Shown: positions 38,880 through 48,548, counted from the stretch's first letter. The stretch is DNA of 64,000 nt from Akkermansiaceae bacterium (GCA_024233135.1 JACKPZ010000003.1:186001-250000); one strand, 5' to 3'. Numbers and translations are program-made. Notes: generated by a model from the letters alone, not told the origin.

Positions 38880-41800
38880 TCAGCGTCCAAGTTCGGCGGC
38901 GGTCCACGGCGTGGCGCGGCCGGTGAATTTCTTCCGGAGTTCGGCGACTTCGCGCGGATCGACGGCGGGCGCGTCGTTCGACCAGGTCTGGCGCACGTAG
39001 CTGAGCACGTCGGCGACCTGCTGGTCCTCAAGGGTGGGCAGGCCGGGCATCAGGCCGTTGATTTCCTGGCCGGCGACCTTGACGGGCCCCTGCAGGCCGT
39101 GAAGCACGATGCGGATGGGAACGTCGGATTCACCAGTCACCCAGTCCGAGCCGTCGAGTGGCGGGAACGCACCGGCGAGTCCCTTTCCCTCGGGGCCGTG
39201 GCAAGCGATGCAATGCAGGCCATAGAGCGCCTCGCCACGGCGATGGACGGCGGGGTCGGGCTCGTGTTTCCGGTCGATCGCGGGTGCGGCGGAGGGAACG
39301 CTGCCCGCGCGGGCGATGACTTCGGCGAGCATGCCGCCACCGGCTCCCGTTTCCTTGGCGGCGGCCGCCACCCCGGCCGCGTGGCGGTGGGCGGCGATGC
39401 GCCATGCATCCGCGAGCGTGACATCGCCCTCGATGGAGGACGCATGCTCTCGCAACAGACGGACGAGGAAGCGCCCGGCGTCCGGATCACCGCCCGGCAT
39501 GCGCGAGAGGAGCACGAGCGATTCGGCGAGTTCGCGAGGCCGGTTGATGGTGATGGAACCATCGACCACCAGCGCGTGGAGGATCTGCTCCGGCGTGGCG
39601 GTGTGGATCCCGGCGCGGAGCAGGGCCCGGTCCGGCGAGGCAAGGGCGAGAGCGACATCGGCGGGGGCGAGTTCGCCGATGATGTGGAGCGCGTGGAGCG
39701 CATGGGGCGCGGCAAGACCGCCGGCGGCAAGCAGTTCGCGGAGCTTCGGACCGGCGGGCTTGCCGATTGTTTCCACGATGAGCCGTTGGGCCTGGAGACG
39801 CCAGAAGAGATTCGGATGCGAGAGGCCCGCTGCGAGCGAGGCGGGTGCTGTGGGGTCGAGGCCGGGGTTGGGATCGTCCGCGCTGCCTTCCGGATAGACG
39901 CGGTAGATGCGCCCATGACGTTTGTCGCGCAGGGGCGTCTCGTAGGCGTTGCCCTTGCCGGTGGTGGCGTCCATGCCCGCGGTCTGGCGATTTGGCGTCG
40001 GGTTGTGCTGCACGATGATGTTGTACCAATCACAGATCCACAGCGCGCCGTCGGGACCGGTCTCCGTGCAGACCGGGGCGGACCACGCATCGGCGCTGTT
40101 GTAGATGTTGTTGCGGCGTTGGACGGACTTGAAACCCGCGCCCTCGGCGTGGACGTCGAAGACGCCGACGAGTTTGCCTGTGGGGCCGTTGATGAAGGCG
40201 GTCCGCTCGCGCCACGATTCCGGGAAACGCGTGGATGTGTAAAACGAGTGGCCGGCCGCGGAGGTATAACTGTCGAAGACATCGACCTGGCGGATGTCCG
40301 CCGAGCTCGGGTTGAAAAGCGCCGGGTTGTTCGGACCGCCCGCGAACTCGTCGGCCCTCGGCGTGCGCGGGGCTTCCAGACCGGCCGCGTTGTAGTCAGC
40401 CATCGGGTGGGTCAGGAAGAACGACGGATTCGCGTTGGCTGTGGAACCCATGAGGTCGAACGCGGAGTTGAATCCGAGCCCCCAGGTGTTGTTGGTGGTG
40501 TTCTGGAGGAACTCGAGTTTCGAACCGTCCGGCAGGAAACGGAACACTCCTTGTCGGAACTTGAGTTCCTCCCCGCCGACGACACCGGTGAAACCGGAAT
40601 AGCCGACGGTGGCGTAGATCCACCCGTCGATGCCCCAGCGCAGATTCGACGGACCGGCGTGGGTGTCGCTCATGTGGAAGCCGGAGAAAAGCACGCGCCG
40701 CTCGTCCGCGCGGTCGTCGCCGTTCGTATCCTTGAGGAAGAGCATCTCGCTGCCGTTGGTGCAGATCAACCCGCCGTTGGCGAAGACCATCGAGGTGGGG
40801 ATCGAGAGGCCGTCGGCGAAGGTGGTGAAACGATCGGCGCGGCCGTCGCCGTTGCGGTCCTCGCAGAGGATGATCTTGTCGTTGCCGAGTTTGCCCTCGT
40901 GGAGGTTGTTCGGGTAGTCCGTCGTCTGGATGACAAATGCACGGCCGCGGTGGTCCCACGCGACGTGGATCGGATTGAGGATGTCCGGCTCGCTGGCGAA
41001 GAGCGACAATTCGAAGCCGGCCGGCACCTGCGCGAGTTTCATCGACTCGGCCGGCGGCAGCGGGCGTTGCGCGCGGGTGATCATCTCACGTTCGCGGTAA
41101 CCCGGAAGCTTCACACGCTCCTGCTCGAGGCGCGGCAGCTTGAGGGCGAGCAGCCGGCGGTATTTCTCCGGACCCACGCTCCAGAAGATGGCGCGCTTGA
41201 TGAGATCGTGGAACTCCGGCTTGTCCCAGACCCGGTGGTCATGGCCGGCGGCGGTGTAGAACACACGTCCCCCGCCCTGTTCACGGACCCAGGTCCACGG
41301 CTCCTTGTCGCGCTTTTCCAGGATCACCCGGTCGTCGCCGTGGTTGTCGTGCACGTAGGTCTCGTCCCATGCCTCGAAGCCACGGTATCCCTGCATGATC
41401 GGGTGGCGGGGATTGACGTTCTTCACTTCGAAGACACCCGTTCCGTGGCTTTGGAATCGGCCGCCGACGAGCTTGATGAATTCGGGCGAGCCACCGTAGC
41501 AGGCGGACGCGCAGTGGATCGGAAGAAACCCGCCGCCGTTCTCGACGTAGCCGATGAGCGCCTTGAGGTGATCCGGAGGCATCGGGCCGTTCTGTTCCCA
41601 GTTTCCATACATCAGCAGCGCGTCGTATTTCGCGAGCATCTCCGGGCGGAAGACCTCGGCCGGGTCCTCGGAGTAGGTGAAATCGATTCCCTCCGTACCG
41701 AGGTGGCGTTTGATGACGCGGTATCGCGTGACCGGATCGTGCCCGGGGTGCGCGGCGGTCGGCGCTCCGAAGAACAACACGTCCAGACGCTTCGGCTCCG

Positions 41801-41882
41801 GCTTCGGAGGATTCAGCGACTGCGCCAGCACCAGCCCGAGGGCCGCGAGCGGAAGCAGAATGGCATAACGGAGGAGATTCAT
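38880..41882 (-). CDS. ThuA - PVC-type haem-binding dehydrogenase - cytochrome c fusion
   Basis: A 1000-residue exported protein. The ATG at 41882 starts a signal peptide (LLRYAILLPLAALGLVLAQS); the frame continues upstream but without a signal. Order: ThuA-like domain (about 33-245, VLFFGAP, FLPIHCASACYGG, YTAAGHDHRVW), PVC-type membrane-bound dehydrogenase beta-propeller (about 290-680, GFELSLFASEPDI, DRNGDGRADRF, GPSNLRWGIDGWIY, ETGPDGALWICDWYN), a helical HEAT-like region, and a C-terminal cytochrome c domain with CIACH (891-895) and a Met ligand in NGLMPGL. It should oxidise a sugar or alcohol in the periplasm and pass electrons to a cytochrome chain. It follows the MFS/TIM/Gfo operon by 176 bp. 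The exact substrate is unknown. Confidence 0.88.
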   Translation of the reverse strand: MNLLRYAILLPLAALGLVLAQSLNPPKPEPKRLDVLFFGAPTAAHPGHDPVTRYRVIKRHLGTEGIDFTYSEDPAEVFRPEMLAKYDALLMYGNWEQNGPMPPDHLKALIGYVENGGGFLPIHCASACYGGSPEFIKLVGGRFQSHGTGVFEVKNVNPRHPIMQGYRGFEAWDETYVHDNHGDDRVILEKRDKEPWTWVREQGGGRVFYTAAGHDHRVWDKPEFHDLIKRAIFWSVGPEKYRRLLALKLPRLEQERVKLPGYREREMITRAQRPLPPAESMKLAQVPAGFELSLFASEPDILNPIHVAWDHRGRAFVIQTTDYPNNLHEGKLGNDKIILCEDRNGDGRADRFTTFADGLSIPTSMVFANGGLICTNGSEMLFLKDTNGDDRADERRVLFSGFHMSDTHAGPSNLRWGIDGWIYATVGYSGFTGVVGGEELKFRQGVFRFLPDGSKLEFLQNTTNNTWGLGFNSAFDLMGSTANANPSFFLTHPMADYNAAGLEAPRTPRADEFAGGPNNPALFNPSSADIRQVDVFDSYTSAAGHSFYTSTRFPESWRERTAFINGPTGKLVGVFDVHAEGAGFKSVQRRNNIYNSADAWSAPVCTETGPDGALWICDWYNIIVQHNPTPNRQTAGMDATTGKGNAYETPLRDKRHGRIYRVYPEGSADDPNPGLDPTAPASLAAGLSHPNLFWRLQAQRLIVETIGKPAGPKLRELLAAGGLAAPHALHALHIIGELAPADVALALASPDRALLRAGIHTATPEQILHALVVDGSITINRPRELAESLVLLSRMPGGDPDAGRFLVRLLREHASSIEGDVTLADAWRIAAHRHAAGVAAAAKETGAGGGMLAEVIARAGSVPSAAPAIDRKHEPDPAVHRRGEALYGLHCIACHGPEGKGLAGAFPPLDGSDWVTGESDVPIRIVLHGLQGPVKVAGQEINGLMPGLPTLEDQQVADVLSYVRQTWSNDAPAVDPREVAELRKKFTGRATPWTAAELGR

Positions 41883-42058
41883 GTGTGGTGGATCGGCATC
41901 TGGAAACGAGACCCGGGCATCCGGTCTTTCCGAATCATGCCGGCAATTGACATAATTTTTTGATATCTTTCGATGTTGAAAACAGATGCACATATCCCGC
42001 TCCGGAAGAACCGGAGCGGGCAAAGGAAGGAAACACGGAAACCAAGGGACCGCAACCT

Positions 42059-43189
42059 TCACCCGGGAAGGGTGAAGGCCGGGAGATCCAGCACCTCGCC
42101 GCCCTTCATCGCAGACTCGTGCGCGAGGATGCCCGTGCAGGTCCAGTTGGCGGACTGCATGGCGTTCGGGAACGGATCGCGGTCTTCGACGAGCGCGGAA
42201 ACAAACTCGTGGACCAGATGTGGGTGCGATCCGCCATGTCCCCCGCCCTGGGTGAAGGAAAGGTGTTCGTTGTCGTCGTGATCATACACACCCTTGGTGG
42301 TGAAGCGCTGGATCTCCTCCGGCAGCAGGTGCGCGTAGTCCGGAACCTTGACCCGCTCGGGAATCTCCGGCTCCGGCTTCTTCGCGGTGTGGATCACCGG
42401 ATCCTCGCCCTCGACCAGCGGCCATTCGTAGGACTTGAGGCTGCCGTAGACATCGAAGCTCTCGCGGTACTGGCGGGCCACGTCGAACAAGCTGCGGTAG
42501 ATGCGCGCGGAAACATCGCTGTCCTTGAAACGGATGTGCGTCGACTCGATCGCGAACGGCGAACCATAACATCCGATCATTTCCTCGCGGATTTGGCCGG
42601 AGCCGAAACAAGAAACCGTTTCGGCGTAGTCGCGGGTGAGGCCCAGGCACGGTCCGACGCAGTGGGTCGCGTAGTGCATCGGCGGCAGGCCCGGCCAGTA
42701 GCCCGGCCAGCCGTCCATGTCCTGCTGGTGGCTCGCCTGGAGGAACTGGATCCTGCCCAACTCGCCCTTTTCGTAGAGTTCCTTCACGAACAAGAACTCG
42801 CGGGCGTAGACGACTGTTTCCATCATCATGTACTTCAGCCCGGTCTCCTTGGTGAGCTCCACGATCGCCTCGCAATCCTCGACGGAGGTCGCCATCGGCA
42901 CCGTGCAGGCGACATGCTTGCCGGCCTTCAGCGCCTTGATCGATTGGGCGGCGTGGTCGGGGATCGGCGTGTTGATGTGGACCGCGTCGATGTCCGGATC
43001 GGCAAGAAGCTCGTCGTAGTCCTGATAACGTTTTTCAATACCGTAGTGGTCGGCGATGGCGTCGAGTTTTTCCTTGTTGCGTTGGCAGACGGCGACGAGG
43101 CGCGCGTTCGGGTGTGCCTGATAGATGGGGATGAACTCGGCGCCGAAGCCGAGACCGATGATGGCGACTTTGATCTCTGGGTTGCTCAT
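42059..43189 (-). CDS. Gfo/Idh/MocA-family oxidoreductase
   Basis: A 376-residue NAD(P)-dependent dehydrogenase. The N-terminal Rossmann domain has VAIIGLGFGAEFIP and HINTPIPDH, and the usual EKP motif is represented by CTVPMATS (lysine not conserved at that site). The C-terminal substrate domain spans about 130-370. There is no signal peptide, so it is cytoplasmic. Members oxidise or reduce sugars, inositols or keto-sugars. It overlaps the upstream isomerase gene by 4 bp, and sits in an operon with that gene and an MFS carrier. The replaced EKP lysine, normally catalytic, suggests a changed mechanism or a non-redox role such as keto-sugar epimerisation. Confidence 0.85.
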   Translation of the reverse strand: MSNPEIKVAIIGLGFGAEFIPIYQAHPNARLVAVCQRNKEKLDAIADHYGIEKRYQDYDELLADPDIDAVHINTPIPDHAAQSIKALKAGKHVACTVPMATSVEDCEAIVELTKETGLKYMMMETVVYAREFLFVKELYEKGELGRIQFLQASHQQDMDGWPGYWPGLPPMHYATHCVGPCLGLTRDYAETVSCFGSGQIREEMIGCYGSPFAIESTHIRFKDSDVSARIYRSLFDVARQYRESFDVYGSLKSYEWPLVEGEDPVIHTAKKPEPEIPERVKVPDYAHLLPEEIQRFTTKGVYDHDDNEHLSFTQGGGHGGSHPHLVHEFVSALVEDRDPFPNAMQSANWTCTGILAHESAMKGGEVLDLPAFTLPG

Positions 43190-44046
43190 GATGGGGCGTT
43201 CGCGAAGTGCTGCTTGAGGAATTCGAGCCCGTTGCGGGCGAAGGTGTCCTGATCCGGCGCGCGGCGGTTCCAGATGCAGACCGCGGCGGCGAGGTCGCGG
43301 TTCTCCGGGGTGAAACTCTCGATCGTGACGAGGCCGTCGTAGCAGATCCCGCGAAGAGCGCCCGCCAACGCCGGCCAGTTCGTCTGCCCCGTACCGGGGA
43401 TGCCGCGCTGGTTTTCCGAAACCTGCATGTGGATGAGCCGATCGCCCGCGGTTCGGACGGCTTCGGCAAGATCATCCTCCTCGATGGTCATGTGGAAGCT
43501 GTCGAGCATCACGCCCGCCGCGGGATGTCCGACCTCACGCGCCATGCGCACGGCGTCGGCAGCGGTGTGGACAAGGTCGGTTTCGAAACGGTTGATCGGC
43601 TCGATGGCGATGCGGAGATTCCGTTGCGCCGCTTCTTCGCAAGCCTCGCGGATGCCCGCGACGGCGAGATTCCACTCGGCTCGGCGCTCCGCTTCGGGAA
43701 GCTGCCGACGTTTCCCGACCTCCGAGTAAAGCGGCCCGCCGAGAAGCGGCGCACCGACCTCGGCAGCGAAATCGAAGCAGCGGCAAAGATAATCCTGGGT
43801 CGCGGCGCGGACCTTCGGATCGGGATGCGTCAGATCCCGACCCGGCCCGAAGGCTCCGCAAACAGATATGTCGAGACCGTGATTCGATGCCATGGACGCG
43901 ATGCGTTTCGCATCGAGCAGATCCGGATCTTCGATCGGCAACTCGACCGCGCCGAATCCCATCTCCGCGATGCGCGGGATCAAGGTTTCCGCCGCGTCGG
44001 TCGTCAGCGGCGAAACCCAAAGCCAGGTGGATGCTCCGATTTTCAT
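43186..44046 (-). CDS. TIM-barrel sugar isomerase/epimerase (AP endonuclease 2 superfamily)
   Basis: A 286-residue protein of the xylose isomerase-like TIM-barrel superfamily, close to ketose 3-epimerases and hydroxypyruvate isomerases. Metal-ligand motifs are IEPINRFETD (glutamate), MLDSFHMTIEE (aspartate and histidine), HMQVSENQRGIPGTG and TIESFTP (last glutamate). The ATG at 44046 starts with KIGASTWLW, the family beginning; the upstream residues were rejected. It begins 7 bp after the MFS gene and overlaps the oxidoreductase gene, so the three are one operon. It likely interconverts the sugar that the MFS carrier imports. Confidence 0.87.
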   Translation of the reverse strand: MKIGASTWLWVSPLTTDAAETLIPRIAEMGFGAVELPIEDPDLLDAKRIASMASNHGLDISVCGAFGPGRDLTHPDPKVRAATQDYLCRCFDFAAEVGAPLLGGPLYSEVGKRRQLPEAERRAEWNLAVAGIREACEEAAQRNLRIAIEPINRFETDLVHTAADAVRMAREVGHPAAGVMLDSFHMTIEEDDLAEAVRTAGDRLIHMQVSENQRGIPGTGQTNWPALAGALRGICYDGLVTIESFTPENRDLAAAVCIWNRRAPDQDTFARNGLEFLKQHFANAPS

Positions 44047-44053
44047 GGTCCGA

Positions 44054-45655
44054 TCAATGGGCGGATTCACCACCAATGTGCACCGGCTTGTAACCGCCGC
44101 GTGACCGGAACCAGAGGATCAGGCCGAGGTATGCGACCAGCATGATGCCGGGAAACACGGTCACCTTCGCCAGGGCGTGCTGGCGGGCGGCCTTGGCCGT
44201 CACGTTCACCTGCTCCGCGGTTTCCTCCGGCAACGCGGCGACTTTCCCCGCATCGACGGCGGTGTAGCTGCCGAGCACGTAGTGGTTTTCGTTCGAGACC
44301 TGTTGGTAGACGCCCGGCAGTTTCTCCTCGATGGCGTGACGCGCGGTGGTTTCCTGGAACTCGCCGATCAACGGCCCGCCGATCACGCCGGCGGTCAGCA
44401 TGCCGATGCCGCCGATGGCGTTGAGCGTGAGCGCGCCGCCGCGGGGCGACTGCTCGGACACGACGCCGAGGGTCGTCGGCCAGAAGAAACTCTTGGCGAT
44501 GCCGTAAAGCGTCGCGGCGCCGAAGATCGCCACCAAGCCGCTCGCCTTGGAGAGGAAGAACAGGCCGATGATCGCCAGCAGCGAGCAGGTCGCCAAAAGA
44601 CCCAGCGGTGTGAGCGCGCGGATCACCGGGCCGGCGAAGAAGCGCAGCACGATCATGATCGCCGAAGTGTAAATGAGCACCCACAACGGATTGTGCCCGG
44701 CTTGTTTCAGGGGTTCCTCCATGATGCCGGTGATGGCGGCGTCGGTGCCGAGCTCGGTGGTGGCCAGCGGAATCATCACCAGGCAGAGCAGGACGATCAG
44801 CCAGCGGCCGAGCGAGCGGCAGTAGAAACCATAGCCGGCGAGAAGCGCGGCGAGCAGTCCGAAGACAACGCCGTTGCTCCATCCGAAGACCTCGCCGATC
44901 TGCTTGAGGACGAGGAAGCCGGCGATCGCCGCGCCGAGGATGCCGAACTCCGCGAGCATCTCGCGATAGGACGTGCCCGAGGCGACCCGCTCGTTGAGCG
45001 GAAAACGGGCGCGGATGAGCATCACGAAATACACCACCGCCGGCACAGCGAGCACGTAGAGAAGCACCCGCCAGTCGTCGGTGACCTTGGCGCCGAGCAC
45101 CACGGTGATGATTCCGCCGAGCGCGAGGCCGCCGGGCCATCCGGCGTGAAGGATGTTCAACCACTGCGTCTTGTGGCGGCTGAACATCGTGGCGACCACC
45201 GGGTTGATGAACGCCTCGACGGTGCCGTTGCCCAGGCCGAGGATGATCGAACCGGCGTAGAGATAGTTCCATGCCTTGCCGCGCGCGGCCTCGAGCGCCT
45301 CACCGGTCAACGCGCCGTCGCCGGGATGGATCAACCCGTAGGCGATCAACGCGAGCGCGGCGTAGATGCCGTAGCAGACGAAGCTGAAGATCATCGCCGT
45401 GCGGTAGCCGATGCGGTCGATGATGAGGCTGAAAACGATGATCGAGATCGCGAAGGGCCAGACGCCCGCGCCGAAGAGCACCTGGGCCTGCACTTTGTCC
45501 AAGCCGAACTCCGCCGGCCAGAGCGCCGGGTCGTTCACCAGGAAAGCGCGTGTGATGAACGCGAAGGAGGTGGTGATGAGCGCGATGAAACAGCCCCAGA
45601 ACAGGCCCATATGGGGTGCCGGGGAACCGGATGAATCGGACGAAACGGTGGTCAT
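44054..45655 (-). CDS. Major facilitator superfamily transporter
   Basis: A 533-residue carrier with about 12 transmembrane helices. The first half has FWGCFIALITTSFAFITRAFL, a cytoplasmic DRIGYRTAM loop and GLGNGTVEAFINPVVATMF; the second half has LGLLATCSLLAIIGLFFLS and YGIAKSFFWPTTLGVVSEQSPRGGAL. A hydrophilic 75-residue segment rich in charged residues sits before the last helix. It starts the operon with the TIM-barrel isomerase and the Gfo/Idh/MocA enzyme, so it likely imports their sugar substrate. An in-frame TTG four codons upstream is the only other start considered. Confidence 0.87.
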   Translation of the reverse strand: MTTVSSDSSGSPAPHMGLFWGCFIALITTSFAFITRAFLVNDPALWPAEFGLDKVQAQVLFGAGVWPFAISIIVFSLIIDRIGYRTAMIFSFVCYGIYAALALIAYGLIHPGDGALTGEALEAARGKAWNYLYAGSIILGLGNGTVEAFINPVVATMFSRHKTQWLNILHAGWPGGLALGGIITVVLGAKVTDDWRVLLYVLAVPAVVYFVMLIRARFPLNERVASGTSYREMLAEFGILGAAIAGFLVLKQIGEVFGWSNGVVFGLLAALLAGYGFYCRSLGRWLIVLLCLVMIPLATTELGTDAAITGIMEEPLKQAGHNPLWVLIYTSAIMIVLRFFAGPVIRALTPLGLLATCSLLAIIGLFFLSKASGLVAIFGAATLYGIAKSFFWPTTLGVVSEQSPRGGALTLNAIGGIGMLTAGVIGGPLIGEFQETTARHAIEEKLPGVYQQVSNENHYVLGSYTAVDAGKVAALPEETAEQVNVTAKAARQHALAKVTVFPGIMLVAYLGLILWFRSRGGYKPVHIGGESAH

Positions 45656-45734
45656 GGGTTTCGACAATCATGGCGAAAATCCGCGGCCGGGCTAGGACGA
45701 AATAGCCTCGTCTCGTGTATGATTGCGACATCGA

Positions 45735-46487
45735 TCACCCGCGCGCGCGCCGGCCTTGCACCCGGTATTCCGTCGGGCTCACCCCCATGAAGCGGCGGAA
45801 CTGGCGCGAGAAGTCGCTGTGGTCGTAGAAGCCGACCTCGAGCGCGATCTCGGTGGCGCCGCGGTCGGTGGCGCGAAGGATTTCCGCGGCAACGGCCACC
45901 CGCATGCGGATCAGATAGGTGCGCGGGTTCATGCGGAAGGTCTGTTGGAAGCGCCGCTCGAACTGCCGCACCGACATGCCGGAGAGTTCCGCGAGCAACC
46001 TGACGTCGAGTCGTTCGACGTAGTGTTTCTTGATGTGGTCCGCCGCCGGGGCGAGATCGAGGAATGGCTGGAGGGCGGCGCGGGTGCCCTCGTAGCTGCG
46101 GACGCTGCCGCACACGCCGCGGACGCTGCCGTCCGGACCGACGAGCGGCAACTTGTTGGTCTCGCACCAATCGGGAACGCCGAGCGGATTCGGAAACAAC
46201 TCGATGATGCCGAGCACGGGCCGGCCGGTCGAGAGGACGAGGAGGTCGCCCTCGCGGTATCGTTCGGCAAGGGCGGGCGGAAACACATCCGCGTCGGACA
46301 GCCCGATGATCTCCGCCTCGGACTTGAATCCGCAGCGTTCGGCGAAACCCAGGTTCGCATCGATGAAGCGTCCGTCGAGGTTCTTGGCGAAGAACTGCGC
46401 GCGGGGCATGCATTGGAAGAACGCGCGCACGTCGGAGATTCGCAGCCCGCCGGCCGCCCCGCCTCCGTCATCCGGGTTCCGTTTCAC
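45735..46487 (-). CDS. PAS domain / AraC-family transcriptional regulator
   Basis: A protein of about 250 residues. The N-terminal half is a PAS domain (FFQCMPRAQFFAKNLDGRFIDANLGFAERCGF ... GIIELFPNPLGVPDWCETNKLPL), a small-ligand or cofactor sensor. The C-terminal half is an AraC double helix-turn-helix (LAELSGMSVRQFERRFQQTFRMNPRTYLI and IALEVGFYDHSDFSRQFRRFMGVSPTEYR). The open frame reaches a GTG at 46580, but that lies inside the terminator hairpin of the upstream symporter gene, so the GTG at 46487 was chosen; the start is uncertain. It probably controls a sugar operon, either the adjacent MFS/TIM/Gfo set or the ara operon. Confidence 0.8.
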   Translation of the reverse strand: MKRNPDDGGGAAGGLRISDVRAFFQCMPRAQFFAKNLDGRFIDANLGFAERCGFKSEAEIIGLSDADVFPPALAERYREGDLLVLSTGRPVLGIIELFPNPLGVPDWCETNKLPLVGPDGSVRGVCGSVRSYEGTRAALQPFLDLAPAADHIKKHYVERLDVRLLAELSGMSVRQFERRFQQTFRMNPRTYLIRMRVAVAAEILRATDRGATEIALEVGFYDHSDFSRQFRRFMGVSPTEYRVQGRRARG

Positions 46488-46560
46488 GCTCCCACTGGAG
46501 AGCGGGCGGAGAAGCGAGTCAATCGGGATCGACCACGGAGGTCCGCCACCGGAACGAGAA

Positions 46561-46592
46561 ACGGCCTCCGCGGCGGACACCGCGGAGGCCGT
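46561..46592 (-). terminator. Rho-independent terminator of ara operon
   Basis: A perfect 13-bp stem (acggcctccgcgg/ccgcggaggccgt) with a six-base loop, 31 bp beyond the symporter stop. On the minus strand it is followed by TTTCTCGTT. It closes the araB-araA-araD-symporter operon. Confidence 0.7.
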
Positions 46593-46623
46593 GGGAAGTT
46601 CCGGTTTTCTCCAGAAGGGCCCG

Positions 46624-48504
46624 CTACTTGAGCCAGAAGCTGAAGTAGAGATACATGCCGCCGACGAGCAGGATGATCAGGATGGCGAACAGCTTGTTGA
46701 GGCCGTCCCAGCTGCCCTTGATCTCGTCTTCGGCGAGGTGGTGGATCGAGCCGTAGGTAAGGCCGCGGGTTTGTTCCTCGGTCGGCTCGGAAGTCATCAG
46801 CGAGACCACGACCATGACCACCACGCTGATGAGCATCAGCACGCCGGTGGCGTAGAGGAAGTTGAAGTCGCCGATGGCCGCGAACAGGGCGGGATCACTC
46901 ATCTTGCCATCCGCCGCCCCGTAGAACGACTGCATGGTGAGCTTGATCATGCCGAGCACGAAGCCGACGACCAGCGCGCTGGTGGCGCCGGCGGAGTTCA
47001 TGCGTTTCCAGAACAGGCCGAGGATGAAGACGGCGGTGATCGGCGGGGCGAGGTAACCCTGGACCGACTGGAGGTATTGATAGAGACCGCCGTCGGAGAT
47101 CTTGGCCATGACGGGAATCCAGATCATGCCGCAGCCGACGACGACCACGGTGGCGACACGGCCGACGGTGAGCAGGTGCTTCGGAGATTGGCCGGGGCGG
47201 AGTTTCTCGTAGATGTCCACGGTGAAGAGCGCGGCGCTCGAGTTGAAGAGCGAGGCGAGCGAACTCATCAGGGCGGCGAGGAGACAGGCGACGATGAGGC
47301 CGCGAATGCCGGTGGGCAGCAGCGAGGTGACCAGCGTCGGGAACACCTGGTCGCCTTGGATGGCGAAAGCCTTGACGGTTTCGCCGTCGACCTTGGTGTC
47401 CTTGAGTTCGCGCTGGATGAAGAAGCCCTTCTGGCCGTCGGCGTTCGCGGTGTGGTTGAGTTCACGCAGGCGGTTGTTGAGATCGAGCTCGGCCTTCGAC
47501 TCATCCTCCTTGGAGATGTCCCGGCTGAAGGTCTGGGTCATTTCCGGGATATCGGCGCCGCGGTTGAACTTCTGGTCGAGCGTCCAGCCGATCATGCCGG
47601 GGATGAGGAAGATGAGAACCGGCCAGACCTTGAGCAGACCGCCGAAGAGCGCGCCGCGGCGGGCGGTGGCGAGGTCCTTCGCGGTGAGCGTCCGCTGGAC
47701 GATGTATTGGTCGGTACACCAGTACCAGATGCCGATGATCGGTGAGGCGATCAACACGCCGAGCCACGGGAAGTCGGGATCGGTGAGCGGGCGCCAGAGG
47801 GCGAAGTTGCTGGAATTCGCTTTGCACGCGGTGACCATCTCGCCCCAACCGGCGGCGACACCCGCATCACCACCGAGGCGGCCGAGGCCGATGGCGGTGA
47901 TGACGGCGGAGCCGAAGAGGATGACGACGGCCTGCGGCGTGGAGGTGGCCATGATGGCGCGCATGCCGCCGAAGACGGTGTAAAGACCGGTGATGATGAC
48001 GGTGACGAAAGCGCCGATCCAGAAGGCGTCGAGGTAGACGCTGCCGATCGTCATGTTCACCTCGGGCAGCAGCGCCTTGAAGACGATGGCCCCGGCATAC
48101 ACCGTCACGGACACCTTGGTGAAGATGTAGGCGACGAGCGAGACGATCGAGAGCACCCAGCGGGTACGCGCGCTGAAGCGTTTCTCAAGGAACTGCGGGA
48201 TCGTTTCGACCCCGGACTTGTAATAGAACGGGACGAACAGGCCGGCGAGCATGATGAGCACCCAGGCGTGGAGTTCCCAGTGGGCCATGGCCATGCCGGT
48301 GGCGGCGCCCTGGCCGGCCAGGCCGACGATGTGCTCGGAGCCGATATTGGAGGTGAAGATGGACGCGCCGATGGTGATCCAGCCGGCGTTGCGGCCGGCG
48401 AGGAAGAAGTCGGTGGTGTCCTTCTGCTGGCGGCCGTACCACCAGGCGATGAAGCCGATGAGGCCGAAGTAGCCGGCGATGATGATCCAGTCGAGGGTCT
48501 GCAT
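46624..48504 (-). CDS. Sodium:solute (sugar) symporter, SSS family
   Basis: A 626-residue transporter with about 14 transmembrane helices, of the sodium/glucose cotransporter family. Motifs: DFFLAGRNAGWITIGASIFTSNIGSEHIVGLAGQGA in helix 1-2, VFGGMRAIMATSTPQAVVIL, and the sodium-site LLAALMSSLASLFNSSAALFTVDIYEKL in helix 8. A soluble loop of about 100 residues sits before that helix. It is the last gene of the ara operon, 44 bp after araD, so it most likely imports L-arabinose with sodium. Confidence 0.92.
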   Translation of the reverse strand: MQTLDWIIIAGYFGLIGFIAWWYGRQQKDTTDFFLAGRNAGWITIGASIFTSNIGSEHIVGLAGQGAATGMAMAHWELHAWVLIMLAGLFVPFYYKSGVETIPQFLEKRFSARTRWVLSIVSLVAYIFTKVSVTVYAGAIVFKALLPEVNMTIGSVYLDAFWIGAFVTVIITGLYTVFGGMRAIMATSTPQAVVILFGSAVITAIGLGRLGGDAGVAAGWGEMVTACKANSSNFALWRPLTDPDFPWLGVLIASPIIGIWYWCTDQYIVQRTLTAKDLATARRGALFGGLLKVWPVLIFLIPGMIGWTLDQKFNRGADIPEMTQTFSRDISKEDESKAELDLNNRLRELNHTANADGQKGFFIQRELKDTKVDGETVKAFAIQGDQVFPTLVTSLLPTGIRGLIVACLLAALMSSLASLFNSSAALFTVDIYEKLRPGQSPKHLLTVGRVATVVVVGCGMIWIPVMAKISDGGLYQYLQSVQGYLAPPITAVFILGLFWKRMNSAGATSALVVGFVLGMIKLTMQSFYGAADGKMSDPALFAAIGDFNFLYATGVLMLISVVVMVVVSLMTSEPTEEQTRGLTYGSIHHLAEDEIKGSWDGLNKLFAILIILLVGGMYLYFSFWLK

Positions 48505-48548
48505 GTTGCGGATTTGCTATGGGTTCGTTGGGAGCGTGTGGCGGAGAT

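Noticed and set aside
39099..41963. A 954-codon plus-strand open frame opposite the ThuA-dehydrogenase gene
   Set aside because: It is antisense to a gene with clear domains. Its translation is Arg, Gly, Asp and Val-rich with no domain pattern; such long shadows are expected in high-GC DNA.
44177..45634. A 485-codon plus-strand frame opposite the MFS gene
   Set aside because: Rich in Glu, Arg and His as expected for the reverse of a hydrophobic protein. No independent start or domain.
46488..46580. GTG at 46580 as the start of the PAS-AraC regulator
   Set aside because: It lies in the right half of the 13-bp terminator stem of the upstream operon, so a downstream GTG (46487) was preferred.
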